From positions 1 through 23,573 of the forward strand of contig LVLI01001281.1 of NCBI GenBank assembly GCA_001687465.1: DNA of 23,573 nucleotides, given 5' to 3'. The first letter of the stretch is position 1, and the number at the start of each line of letters is the position of its first letter. The position numbers were made by a program, and so were the translations under genes. The notes beneath the pieces are model-generated. The model did no database searches, was not told the origin of the DNA, and was given only the letters and a program-made list of their open reading frames with translations. Positions 1-8,648 of the stretch are shown piece after piece. The DNA comes from Halocafeteria seosinensis (taxonomy: Eukaryota; Sar; Bigyra; Bicosoecida).

Positions 1-720
1 GGTAATACACCTTGCCCCTTTGATCAATCGGAGCAGATCCGCAATGAACGCTTTGAAGAGTTAAAGAATGAAGAATATGAACTGTTTTGGGAATGGCACA
101 GTCAGTACACCACTGTGACGACCTACTTCCAGGATTTGATAGAAAATATGCTCAAAGTGGATCCGGCAAAGCGTTACAGCATGAAAGAAATTGCAGAATG
201 TGAATGGTTGACGACATACGGAGATCCTACTCCTGAGTACGTCCGAGAGCATATGACAAGGAGACTAGAAACTATTGTGCAAGTCAAGGAACGAGCGCGA
301 TCAAAAGCTAAACAAATGGCTCATCCAGAAACTGTACACCGTGGTCTGCTGGCAGCGAGCTCAAACGATAAGGAGCTTACTGATCAACTCGATGCCGTCA
401 ACATCAAGGATAAGACGGGGAATGCTCCTTTGAAGTCTTCGTTGTTGTGCAAACCCAATTTGACAGGAGATGTGGAAACCACTGTGCTAGAGTGGTTCCG
501 AAGTATGCATACGGAACCAAAGAAGACAGTAAAAGGTAATCAGGTCAAATTCAAAGAGATCATCCGCGACGTCGAGTTTATAGTGAAGGTCCATAAGGAC
601 ACCAGCTCGCTAGCAGTTGAGAGAGGTGCTGGAGAAGCAGTGGTGTTTTACGACTTATATGCCAAATTCGAAAAATTCCTCGATGAGAGGAATAAGAAAG
701 AGTATTCCATTAAAGTCTAA
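1..720 (+). CDS. Serine/threonine protein kinase, C-terminal part (5' partial)
   Basis: The reading frame is open from base 1 and ends at TAA 718-720, so about 239 C-terminal residues are visible and the start lies outside the window. The first part reads like the end of a CAMK/SNF1-type kinase domain: GNTPCPFDQ, then an FWEWH motif, then DLIENMLKVDPAKRYSMKEI, which is subdomain XI with its invariant Arg (R in AKRYS). The ATP-binding and catalytic loops lie upstream and cannot be checked. After the kinase core comes a charged linker (ERARSKAKQ) and a C-terminal segment containing EWFRSMH and EFIVKVHK, ending in KKEYSIKV. That tail is placed where SNF1/MARK-type kinases carry a KA1-like domain, but the resemblance is weak and is an inference. 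The next gene converges on it 331 bp away. Confidence 0.85.
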   Translation, partial: GNTPCPFDQSEQIRNERFEELKNEEYELFWEWHSQYTTVTTYFQDLIENMLKVDPAKRYSMKEIAECEWLTTYGDPTPEYVREHMTRRLETIVQVKERARSKAKQMAHPETVHRGLLAASSNDKELTDQLDAVNIKDKTGNAPLKSSLLCKPNLTGDVETTVLEWFRSMHTEPKKTVKGNQVKFKEIIRDVEFIVKVHKDTSSLAVERGAGEAVVFYDLYAKFEKFLDERNKKEYSIKV

Positions 721-1051
721 TCAGACACATACATGCTTAGACTTCTCTTTCCATGCGCTTCCCTGACCTCCATCACGTTTGCCCGATATGTTACGACTAC
801 ACTCTCGATTCCATACGAGTTGCCAAAATGCAACAATTGTGCTGGTTGCCTCGCTCGCTCGTTACTCGTAATGCTTCTTCGACTGAGCGTAGTTCGATGA
901 GTGTGTAGAGCAAATTGCTACAGAAAAAACATGATACGGGAAGGTTCCCATATCCGCATCGTAGGTATCCAAAGTAGCTGCACCCTCCGGACCACGTGGC
1001 CTTTCGGGGCCAACGTCCCAGCAGCCTACACAGGTAGTCTTTTGTGGCTGC
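721..1051. other. Intergenic spacer between convergent genes
   Basis: This stretch separates the stop of the kinase gene from the stop of the small membrane-protein gene on the other strand. It presumably holds both 3' UTRs and polyadenylation signals. Open frames here on either strand are short or continue as shadows of the neighbouring gene. I see no RNA gene or repeat. Confidence 0.5.
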
Positions 1052-1573
1052 TCATGCCCTATCCGAGATTGTTGTTGTTGGAGGGACAGAAGGCTTTGAT
1101 CGGGTCCGGGGTCCCTCGGTATCAGCATCAGTTTCTTCTCCCCCTCTTGTTGCAGGGCTAAACCACTTGAGTAATGCCGGCTGCTCCTCCTCCTCTTCTT
1201 CACGTCGCTGCTGTTGCTCTTTTTCCAGTTGGCGGGCCATGTCGCCAGCTTGCTGGACGCCAAAGTGACGCTCGAGCGTGTAGAGCAGCCACTTATTCGC
1301 TTCCCCGGAAGCGAGAACCATGTAAAGCGGCATGGATACAGTTCCAAACAGGGATCCATAGCCGACCCCAGCTCGTAGTCTTCCCATTAAGAGTCCCCAT
1401 AGCGTTCCCGTGCCGATGGATGCTGTCGCCCAATTGATTGGATGCGATGAGGAGTGGGTCAGGTAATGCATCCCCTGTTCAATGCCAATGAACAACGCAG
1501 TGCCTACGAGAATCCTCCGAACGCGACCTCGACGTTGTAATCGCAAGTACGTACGTGGATGTAGCAGGGTCAT
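1052..1573 (-). CDS. Small glycine-rich membrane protein of unknown function
   Basis: A single-exon frame of 173 residues runs from an ATG at 1573 to TGA at 1052-1054. The N-terminus is basic (RLQRRGRVRR). Three hydrophobic, glycine-rich stretches follow: ILVGTALFIGIEQGMHYLT (about residues 20-39), WATASIGTGTLWGLLMG (about 48-64) and GYGSLFGTVSMPLYMVLASG (about 71-90). The GxxxG-like spacing suggests packed membrane helices, as seen broadly in Tim17- or OEP16-like proteins, but no family signature is clear. The C-terminal half is hydrophilic with a Q/E-rich run (EKEQQQRREEEEEE), a likely coiled coil or disordered tail. A basic N-terminus before hydrophobic helices would suit an organelle membrane. 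An overlapping frame of similar length on the same strand (862-1359) lacks these features and is taken as a shadow. Confidence 0.55.
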   Translation of the reverse strand: MTLLHPRTYLRLQRRGRVRRILVGTALFIGIEQGMHYLTHSSSHPINWATASIGTGTLWGLLMGRLRAGVGYGSLFGTVSMPLYMVLASGEANKWLLYTLERHFGVQQAGDMARQLEKEQQQRREEEEEEQPALLKWFSPATRGGEETDADTEGPRTRSKPSVPPTTTISDRA

Positions 1574-1745
1574 CTTGCTTCTTTACGTATGTATATCAAA
1601 AAAAACTGGGGAGAAGTGGTTGTATTCTAAGTTGAATTAACCAACAAAACATAACACAGTTAGATTTACTACCACTGTATCTGCACAGTGGTCTGAGAAG
1701 TACTACGTAACTACTAGTATCGTTTTCGTCTTCGTCAAGTACAAC

Positions 1746-1766
1746 TTTACAATTTTTAATTGTAAA
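1746..1766. repeat. Perfect 9-bp inverted repeat with 3-base spacer
   Basis: TTTACAATT at 1746-1754 and AATTGTAAA at 1758-1766 are exact reverse complements around TTT. The repeat lies 173 bp upstream of the membrane-protein ATG in AT-rich DNA. It could be a protein-binding palindrome or chance in biased sequence. Confidence 0.5.
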
Positions 1767-2331
1767 CGTCTGGGGATGCTTTGGCCCAAGCCTTGGGGAA
1801 GGTATAGCAATATAAATAAAATATAATTTTTGATGTATTGTAACGATCGAACATATGCTCTAATTAGCATGTCCACACTCTTTACTACTACCAGGTGGAA
1901 TTTGAATTTCTCGGCGATTTGAAAGCAAAAATATGGCTGTCAATGCGGCTTCCTTAGGCTGGAGCGGCTTCAGAGATTGATACGATGACGATGGTGAGGA
2001 AATAGGGGGGTCTAGATGTGCAACAGGTGCAGTTTCTACCGCGGGTATAACGACACAGCGGTAAACAGATGGATCCACTCGCGCAATACAGCAAGAAGCC
2101 GCCGCCATGGCGCGCGGAGAGTCAGAACGTGCTACAGAAATCGATCGGATACGAACTACCAAGGCTACTGGAGCAAATCGAAGCCACAGAAACATCTGGG
2201 CAAGATGTTGTACAGAGTAGCCACCACGGACTCTGAATTTCTGAAAGGAAGGAACACCAATCTTTCATTCGACTTTGGCGGGATTGCGCGCAGCGATTCC
2301 TACAGGATTCCGTATTGGTTGGTTCATATAT

Positions 2332-2338
2332 TATATAG
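2332..2338 (+). promoter_or_regulatory. TATA-like box of ARF-A
   Basis: TATATAG lies 78 bp upstream of the ARF-A start codon. The second ARF gene has the same heptamer 82 bp upstream, and both copies carry TGCATTCGT 47-49 bp further downstream (2381-2389 here). Shared sequence and spacing in two otherwise diverged promoters support a core-promoter role. Confidence 0.5.
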
Positions 2339-2409
2339 GTATGCTAGACAGCAGTTGTCGAACGTGGGTATACGCTTTCGTGCATTCGTCCGTGAAGTGA
2401 ACGTCGAAA

Positions 2410-3379
<970 letters not shown>

Positions 3380-3461
3380 TGGTACCACACGGGTCTTGTT
3401 GAAAATAGCTCGCCGCTGGTTTCAACAGCTACAGCGGTTATGGCGTTCCTAGTCTTGCAAA

Positions 3462-3562
3462 CACGCTTGCGTGGTCGGTACCGCTCATAGACACTAATTC
3501 CGATGTTTTGCTTTATGGAACAGCGTCTTTGGCGAGCCGTCCTGTAAATGCTTGCATACGGG
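3462..3562 (+). promoter_or_regulatory. Conserved 3' flank block of ARF-A with CUUG hairpin
   Basis: This block starts 82 bases after the stop with CACGCTTGCGTG, which as RNA folds into CACG/CGUG closed over a CUUG tetraloop with a G-C closing pair. It goes on through ATTCCGATGTTTTGCTTTAT to GTAAATGCTTGCATAC. It aligns well with 5039-5145 downstream of ARF-B. It is most likely a 3' UTR element. It could be only leftover duplication homology, but the introns and promoters have diverged much more. Confidence 0.5.
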
Positions 3563-3762
3563 ATTGGCTAAGTATCTCACAATGGTACACCACGATCTGA
3601 CGGGAGAAGTACCAACACATATACAGTTGCCTCTTTGGGCACTCCCTAAAGTTAGAAACGCAAACCATGTATTAAATTGGTCTGCATTCCTTGGGTTTTG
3701 CCGCACTTTCTTTGTATGTGGCCAAGGTCACATTGGCGATGTGGATTCTTGCGTAACTCCGG

Positions 3763-3792
3763 CCGGGCCCGGATTCTTCCATCCGGGCCCGG
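3763..3792. repeat. Two CCGGGCCCGG palindromes 20 bp apart
   Basis: The perfect 10-bp palindrome occurs at 3763-3772 and again at 3783-3792, so the two centres are 20 bp (about two helical turns) apart. They lie about 55-85 bp upstream of the TATATAG of ARF-B. ARF-A has no counterpart. They are a candidate binding site for a dimeric factor specific to copy B. Confidence 0.55.
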
Positions 3793-3846
3793 AATGGAAC
3801 TTTGGCCTATTCAGGTGGAAGGTCCAGAAGGTAGGCGTTGAGAGAG

Positions 3847-3853
3847 TATATAG
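3847..3853 (+). promoter_or_regulatory. TATA-like box of ARF-B
   Basis: TATATAG lies 82 bp upstream of the ARF-B ATG, matching ARF-A at 78 bp. TGCATTCGT follows at 3894-3902, at nearly the same distance from the TATA box as in ARF-A. The shared nonamer may mark the transcription start region. Confidence 0.5.
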
Positions 3854-3928
3854 ATCTAGAATAGGCGAGGGGAATAGACACTTATTTCCTTCTTGCATTC
3901 GTGTGTGTGGAGTACAAACAAAAGAAAA

Positions 3929-4949
<1,021 letters not shown>

Positions 4950-5254
4950 ATGCTCGCCATTTGTGTTCGTCCGGAACGGACCTTCTTTGGACACTATTTT
5001 ATTAAGTTATCGTAGTCCGCATTCTTGTGTCTGTTAAGCACGCTTGCGTGCTCGAACGTGATACCGGCTCAAAGACAAGAATTCCAATGTTTTCCTTTGT
5101 GGAATGGAGTCTTTGACGAGCTTCTCTGTAAATGCTTGCACACAGGTGTGGCTTCCTCTTCTGAGTGAAATAGAACACGGTATCTTAGATGTAATGGTAT
5201 CCTATACTCCTGTACTTGGCCCGTTCATTGTAGTCCAGCCCGTTCGACCAGTTT
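4950..5254. other. Spacer between convergent ARF-B and DUF707-type gene
   Basis: It contains the ARF-B 3' flank, including the copy of the conserved CUUG-hairpin block at 5039-5145, and presumably the 3' UTR of the opposite gene. A short plus-strand frame at 5104-5313 has no protein-like features. Confidence 0.5.
5039..5145 (+). promoter_or_regulatory. Conserved 3' flank block of ARF-B with CUUG hairpin
   Basis: This is the partner of 3462-3562, starting 89 bases after the stop. The hairpin is longer here: AGCACG (5036/5037 onward) pairs with CGTGCT around CTTG, giving six pairs. The extra flanking pairs keep the fold while changing sequence, which mildly favours structure over chance identity. 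Confidence 0.5.
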
Positions 5255-6874
5255 TCAAGAGTAAGGGTTTCGGATACCCGCAAAGGCGAGTTCCTGGACC
5301 ATCTCTTCCATAGTATACTTCCTATGAGCTCGTGAAAGGAGACCTAGTGCAGCGGGTTCTTCCACCGGAAATATCGGTGTTCGGAGGAGGCTCAGATGGA
5401 TGTCCGTTGTTTCCAGAACAAACGGCGGTGATCTGCGGGTGGTAAAATGACAAGCAGTCACCGATGGCAGTCCATAATCGGGCGTGCAAGTACGGCTGTT
5501 GTTTTCGTCAGATTTCGGTCCATGTCGAAGCCTGGCAAACAGAGTTACCGCTTCGGCCACGCACCGCGCGTGGAAGTTGGGTTTTTCTGAAGCTGCTTTA
5601 GTATTCTTATGCACCAGTTCAAAATCATAGAGTACGGCAGAATTTGAGGGAGCACAAGTTGGAACCCACACTAAGTCGTAGCCGTAACCGCATACAAGAT
5701 CACTCTGCAGCACAGATTGAATACAGGGCCAAAGAGCAGAATGGATGGCTACGAAGGGCCCGCATTCGACGAAATTTGTCCAGATCCCTTTGTATTTTGA
5801 TTTCTGTTCCTGGCTGGCATACAGCATAGAATGGGTGGTGTAACTGTCGCTGGAGTGAACAGGTTGCCCCATTAGGATGTTCTCTGCACTCATTTCCGCA
5901 ACAAACTGGGAGGGGTCGAAAGAGAATTCCGCGTCATCATCAAGCAGTAAAATGTACTCATAGTTTCCCATAACACTCTCCGAATCCATGAATCTCTTCA
6001 CATACCACCATTTCATCTTTCGCGGAACCGATACGATGGCACTCGTTGCTCGCTTGGCCCACTCCTGGTCAAGCCAATACGCATCGTCATACGAGAACAA
6101 CCAAATATCAAACTGTTCGGGATCAAAGCGACCTAGCATCTTATTGACATGTTCTTTGCTGTTGGAGCCAGCAAATGTCACCACCAACGACTTTTTAGCT
6201 TGACTCGGCCCCCTACTGGGATCTGATGCTTCATTAATACTCGCTCCCGGTCCCAAGAAAGTATCCATTCGCCAAAATTGAGTGTACTTCTTCCTGCTAT
6301 GGTACTCAGCAGTGGCCCAGCTGCTGTGCAGGAGCGCCTCACTGACGTTTGCTCCAAAGGTATCTCGGAGAATTAGATTGTTGCTGTCGTCCATTGGATA
6401 GCCGAAACGTCGGTCCGCAGGAGTGAATCCCTCCCACCAGAATAGGGTTCCTGGACTAAACGTCGTCATGTTGTAGGAGAGGCTCGATATGGAGTCGTTT
6501 ACTACGTCTTCTTTCTCTTCCAGCATGATGTGGAATTGGTGAAATCCATCTTCCAAGTCCAAGAACATGGCTTTCACGACATTCTTCCCCAGGTATGTAA
6601 GCAAATTCCATAAAGGTTCGCATGTTTTCGGCTCCCCGTCATTGTACGAGCAAATTCGGAGTCTTGGAAAGGATGCCTGTGTACAATTGTGAGTTCCATT
6701 TGTGCCCTGTATTACTCGAACCTCAATGATTACACCCGAATATGCAATCCATTCGTATCGCTGATCAACTGGCGTTGCATGCTCTATCCGACAAGGATGA
6801 TGCTCTGCCACCGTCAGAGTACACCAGGTGATACAGAATAGAAAGACCAAGTACAAAAAATTCAGCCTTGGCAT
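5255..6874 (-). CDS. Secreted/lumenal DUF707-type glycosyltransferase-like protein
   Basis: A single-exon frame of 539 residues runs from ATG at 6874 to TGA at 5255. An N-terminal hydrophobic stretch (LNFLYLVFLFCITWCTLTVA, residues about 4-23) is a signal peptide or anchor, and several N-x-S/T sequons (NGT, NCT, NDS, NMT) suit passage through the ER. Residues about 230-460 match the plant DUF707 pattern. They include LVVTFAGSNSKEHV, EYILLLDDDAEF (Asp 312-314, in the place of a DxD-type metal site), a CGPFVAIHSALWPCIQ segment, DLVCGYGYDLVW, and YDFELVHKNT. DUF707 proteins are glycosyltransferase-like but their substrate is unknown. The first 200 residues match nothing I recognise. The C-terminal 80 residues are Ser/Thr/Pro-rich and may be linker. 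No frameshift or missing motif is visible. Confidence 0.82.
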   Translation of the reverse strand: MPRLNFLYLVFLFCITWCTLTVAEHHPCRIEHATPVDQRYEWIAYSGVIIEVRVIQGTNGTHNCTQASFPRLRICSYNDGEPKTCEPLWNLLTYLGKNVVKAMFLDLEDGFHQFHIMLEEKEDVVNDSISSLSYNMTTFSPGTLFWWEGFTPADRRFGYPMDDSNNLILRDTFGANVSEALLHSSWATAEYHSRKKYTQFWRMDTFLGPGASINEASDPSRGPSQAKKSLVVTFAGSNSKEHVNKMLGRFDPEQFDIWLFSYDDAYWLDQEWAKRATSAIVSVPRKMKWWYVKRFMDSESVMGNYEYILLLDDDAEFSFDPSQFVAEMSAENILMGQPVHSSDSYTTHSMLYASQEQKSKYKGIWTNFVECGPFVAIHSALWPCIQSVLQSDLVCGYGYDLVWVPTCAPSNSAVLYDFELVHKNTKAASEKPNFHARCVAEAVTLFARLRHGPKSDENNSRTCTPDYGLPSVTACHFTTRRSPPFVLETTDIHLSLLRTPIFPVEEPAALGLLSRAHRKYTMEEMVQELAFAGIRNPYS

Positions 6875-6946
6875 AATAAAAGCTCCCTTGAAGTATCCTG
6901 GTGTTGTTTGTGACCAGTTGCTTCTTTGCTAATCATTCAGCAGAGC

Positions 6947-6956
6947 ATACAGCGTG
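6947..6956 (-). promoter_or_regulatory. Promoter motif CACGCTGTAT upstream of DUF707-type gene
   Basis: CACGCTGTAT on the minus strand starts 82 bases before the ATG. The same decamer occurs 87 bases before the divergent HAD phosphatase ATG (8562-8571), where it runs into TATATAG. The shared sequence and similar distance suggest a core-promoter element. Confidence 0.35.
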
Positions 6957-6994
6957 ATACAGTCATTGGCTATTTGTTCTTTCTTCTTCCTCGT

Positions 6995-7008
6995 TTTTCA
7001 ATTGAAAA
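6995..7008. repeat. 14-bp perfect palindrome
   Basis: TTTTCAATTGAAAA is its own reverse complement and lies 121 bp upstream of the DUF707-type start codon. It could be a dimer-binding operator, or chance in AT-rich DNA. Confidence 0.4.
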
Positions 7009-8561
7009 TATATTTTAGATTCTCTGTGGAACTTGTGTATCAAACCCTACCATTGCCAGAGAAATACCGTACTATCGCCGGAGGCTTTGGTGGCTACCAT
7101 GTGTAGTCACTGTAGTGTTTCCCATACGCAGAACAGTAGGAAGTCATCCAAACCTCAGCTTTCCGAGATCTATTCCTCTATCAGTCTTCCGATTTAACTC
7201 TGAATGCTTTTGTGTAACACTTAACTGGCCCTACCCTGACCGAGATTCAGCATTCTTGGAAATTCTGACTTCAATTTAGACTAGCATGCCTGACGCATAG
7301 GAGGTCCACAAGCCGGTGTTGAAGCTTGTAGAACTTAAGAAATACAAACAGGATAGTGAACCCCATGGAGCATCGGACGAGTGAATGTCATACAGTATTG
7401 TAGACGTTCGCGCGGAAATTTTGTTGCCGGCTGCCAGACTACATGTATTACCCAGGACGGCGGGTTTCAGTACAGTAACATCTCCTCTGGAGACTATCCG
7501 CGGCAAACACTGACAGGTCATAGCACTTTACCCACTTCGTGGGATCTGCTGATCCCATACAGTACAGAATTACGGCAGCGGATCGATGGTATGAGCCACC
7601 AAGTGGTTCGTTACTTCCAGGTACAATTGGATTCTTCATCCAGCGAACCCGCTCATGGGATGGGTGCCCTGGGTGCATCCATAGGCAACGTCTACGGTAC
7701 ACGCAGATTCGGAATCATTCGGTTGAAGTGCGGCGAAAGTGTTGGACGTAGAAGTCGCGACGACGACCTCCAAGCCCAGCTCAAGAGCCAGTGTTTCCGC
7801 CCGGTGAAGAGCCAGTGGTAGCTTGTCCAATGGCATGGAAGCCGTGCATACCGCCCGCTGGACAAGTGCAGAGTCAGGATTCGAGCGAGAGACGTAAGAA
7901 AAGAGACACTCGGAAGACGACGACGAGACGAAAACGCAGATTCCTGGTCGCAAGGGCGTGTCTTGGCTATGGCACGGCAGACACGGTGAATGTCGGGGCA
8001 TCAGTGCGGGCGGTCCGGCACCATGGCGCGGCTTGGCACGGTAATTTCGACGGTCATTTTATGCTCTTTATCATTGTTTGATGAACTTAATGGTGGAGTA
8101 TATGGATGCATACTCGAAGAAAATATTCCTGTGTGTGGGTTACGTGGTGTGTTTCGGTGTAGTAAGCGACGCAGCGCCGTCCTAACTTGTTTTTTTTTTC
8201 TGCCCCACCTCGTGGCATTGACGGCCTCTATACGCTCTCTCAAGACTCTTCCGAGTGCATTGTTGCTTCTCAGACAGGGATTTATAGGCACCTCATCCGA
8301 ACGAGAACGCTTTCCCTGTGCTGAGACCAAAGGGAGTAGTCGTTTGGACCACCACTACTATCCACCACCGAAGTCAGGGGGTGCTCAACGTCCAAAGAGT
8401 GGGGGGGAAAGCGCCATTTACCACCTTTACAAGCGCTCTGAGGCGACTTCCAGTGTCCTGGTCTTTCTCTGACGTTTTACTCCAGTGTTCCTTACAGTCA
8501 GCGGTGAAGACCATTGATTGAGTGAGAAGGGACCCTAGGAACTGAGAAGAGCGTTTTTACG

Positions 8562-8575
8562 CACGCTGTATATAG
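8562..8575 (+). promoter_or_regulatory. CACGCTGTATATAG core promoter of HAD phosphatase gene
   Basis: The stretch contains TATATAG (8569-8575), 80 bp upstream of the ATG at 8649. This is the same heptamer at the same distance as in the two ARF genes (78 and 82 bp). Its left part, CACGCTGTAT, is shared with the promoter of the divergent neighbour. Confidence 0.5.
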
Positions 8576-8630
8576 ACATAGGTACAGAGAGTGAAGCCCC
8601 GACGAGAAATCCGAGTTCCGTGTTGTATCC

Positions 8631-8648
8631 ATGGAGAAGGAAGCTTAA
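8631..8648 (+). promoter_or_regulatory. Five-codon upstream ORF abutting the HAD start codon
   Basis: ATG GAG AAG GAA GCT TAA encodes MEKEA, and its stop ends at 8648, directly before the main ATG at 8649. The TAA is in frame with the phosphatase and fixes the main start: no in-frame extension upstream is possible. Such a uORF could reduce or regulate translation through re-initiation or leaky scanning. Confidence 0.55.

Larger units (their letters stand above)
1574..2409. other. Intergenic region, AT-rich, with ARF-A promoter at its right end
   Basis: This 836-bp stretch holds the presumed promoter of the small membrane-protein gene on the left and that of the first ARF gene on the right. 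Its left half (about 1580-1860) is markedly AT-rich and includes a perfect 9-3-9 inverted repeat at 1746-1766. Two overlapping open frames (1860-2195 minus, from 2016 plus) show no family signature and are not called. The right end carries TATATAG at 2332-2338. Confidence 0.5.
3380..3928. other. Spacer between the tandem ARF genes
   Basis: The 549 bases after the ARF-A stop hold its 3' UTR, including a block (3462-3562) conserved downstream of ARF-B, and the ARF-B promoter. The latter includes paired CCGGGCCCGG palindromes and a TATATAG box. A 128-codon frame crossing this region (3552-3938) encodes no recognisable protein and runs into ARF-B exon 1 in another frame, so it is not called. Confidence 0.6.
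6875..8648. other. 1.8-kb region between divergent genes, no convincing CDS
   Basis: This holds the promoters of the DUF707-type gene (left) and the HAD phosphatase gene (right). Several frames of 100-160 codons occur on both strands (for example minus 7636-8001, plus 7381-7821, plus 7990-8472). They overlap one another, have no family signature and biased composition, and I could not join them by plausible splicing. Visible structures are a 14-bp palindrome at 6995-7008, a hairpin at 7540-7557 (TGGGATC/GATCCCA around TGCT) and a T-run at about 8190. A lineage-specific or non-coding gene here cannot be excluded. Confidence 0.45.

Noticed and set aside
1860-2195. Minus-strand 111-codon frame starting with ATG, Ser/Arg/Ala-rich, transit-peptide-like
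   Set aside because: No family motif, overlaps an equally long plus-strand frame, and composition alone is not enough.
7381-7821. 146-codon plus-strand frame
   Set aside because: It begins at GTG, not ATG, overlaps minus-strand frames of similar length and shows no motif.
7636-8001. Minus-strand frame with a plausible helix (LALHRAETLALELGLEVVV)
   Set aside because: One helix-like stretch only; I could not find good splice sites to join it to the same-frame segment at 7276-7521.
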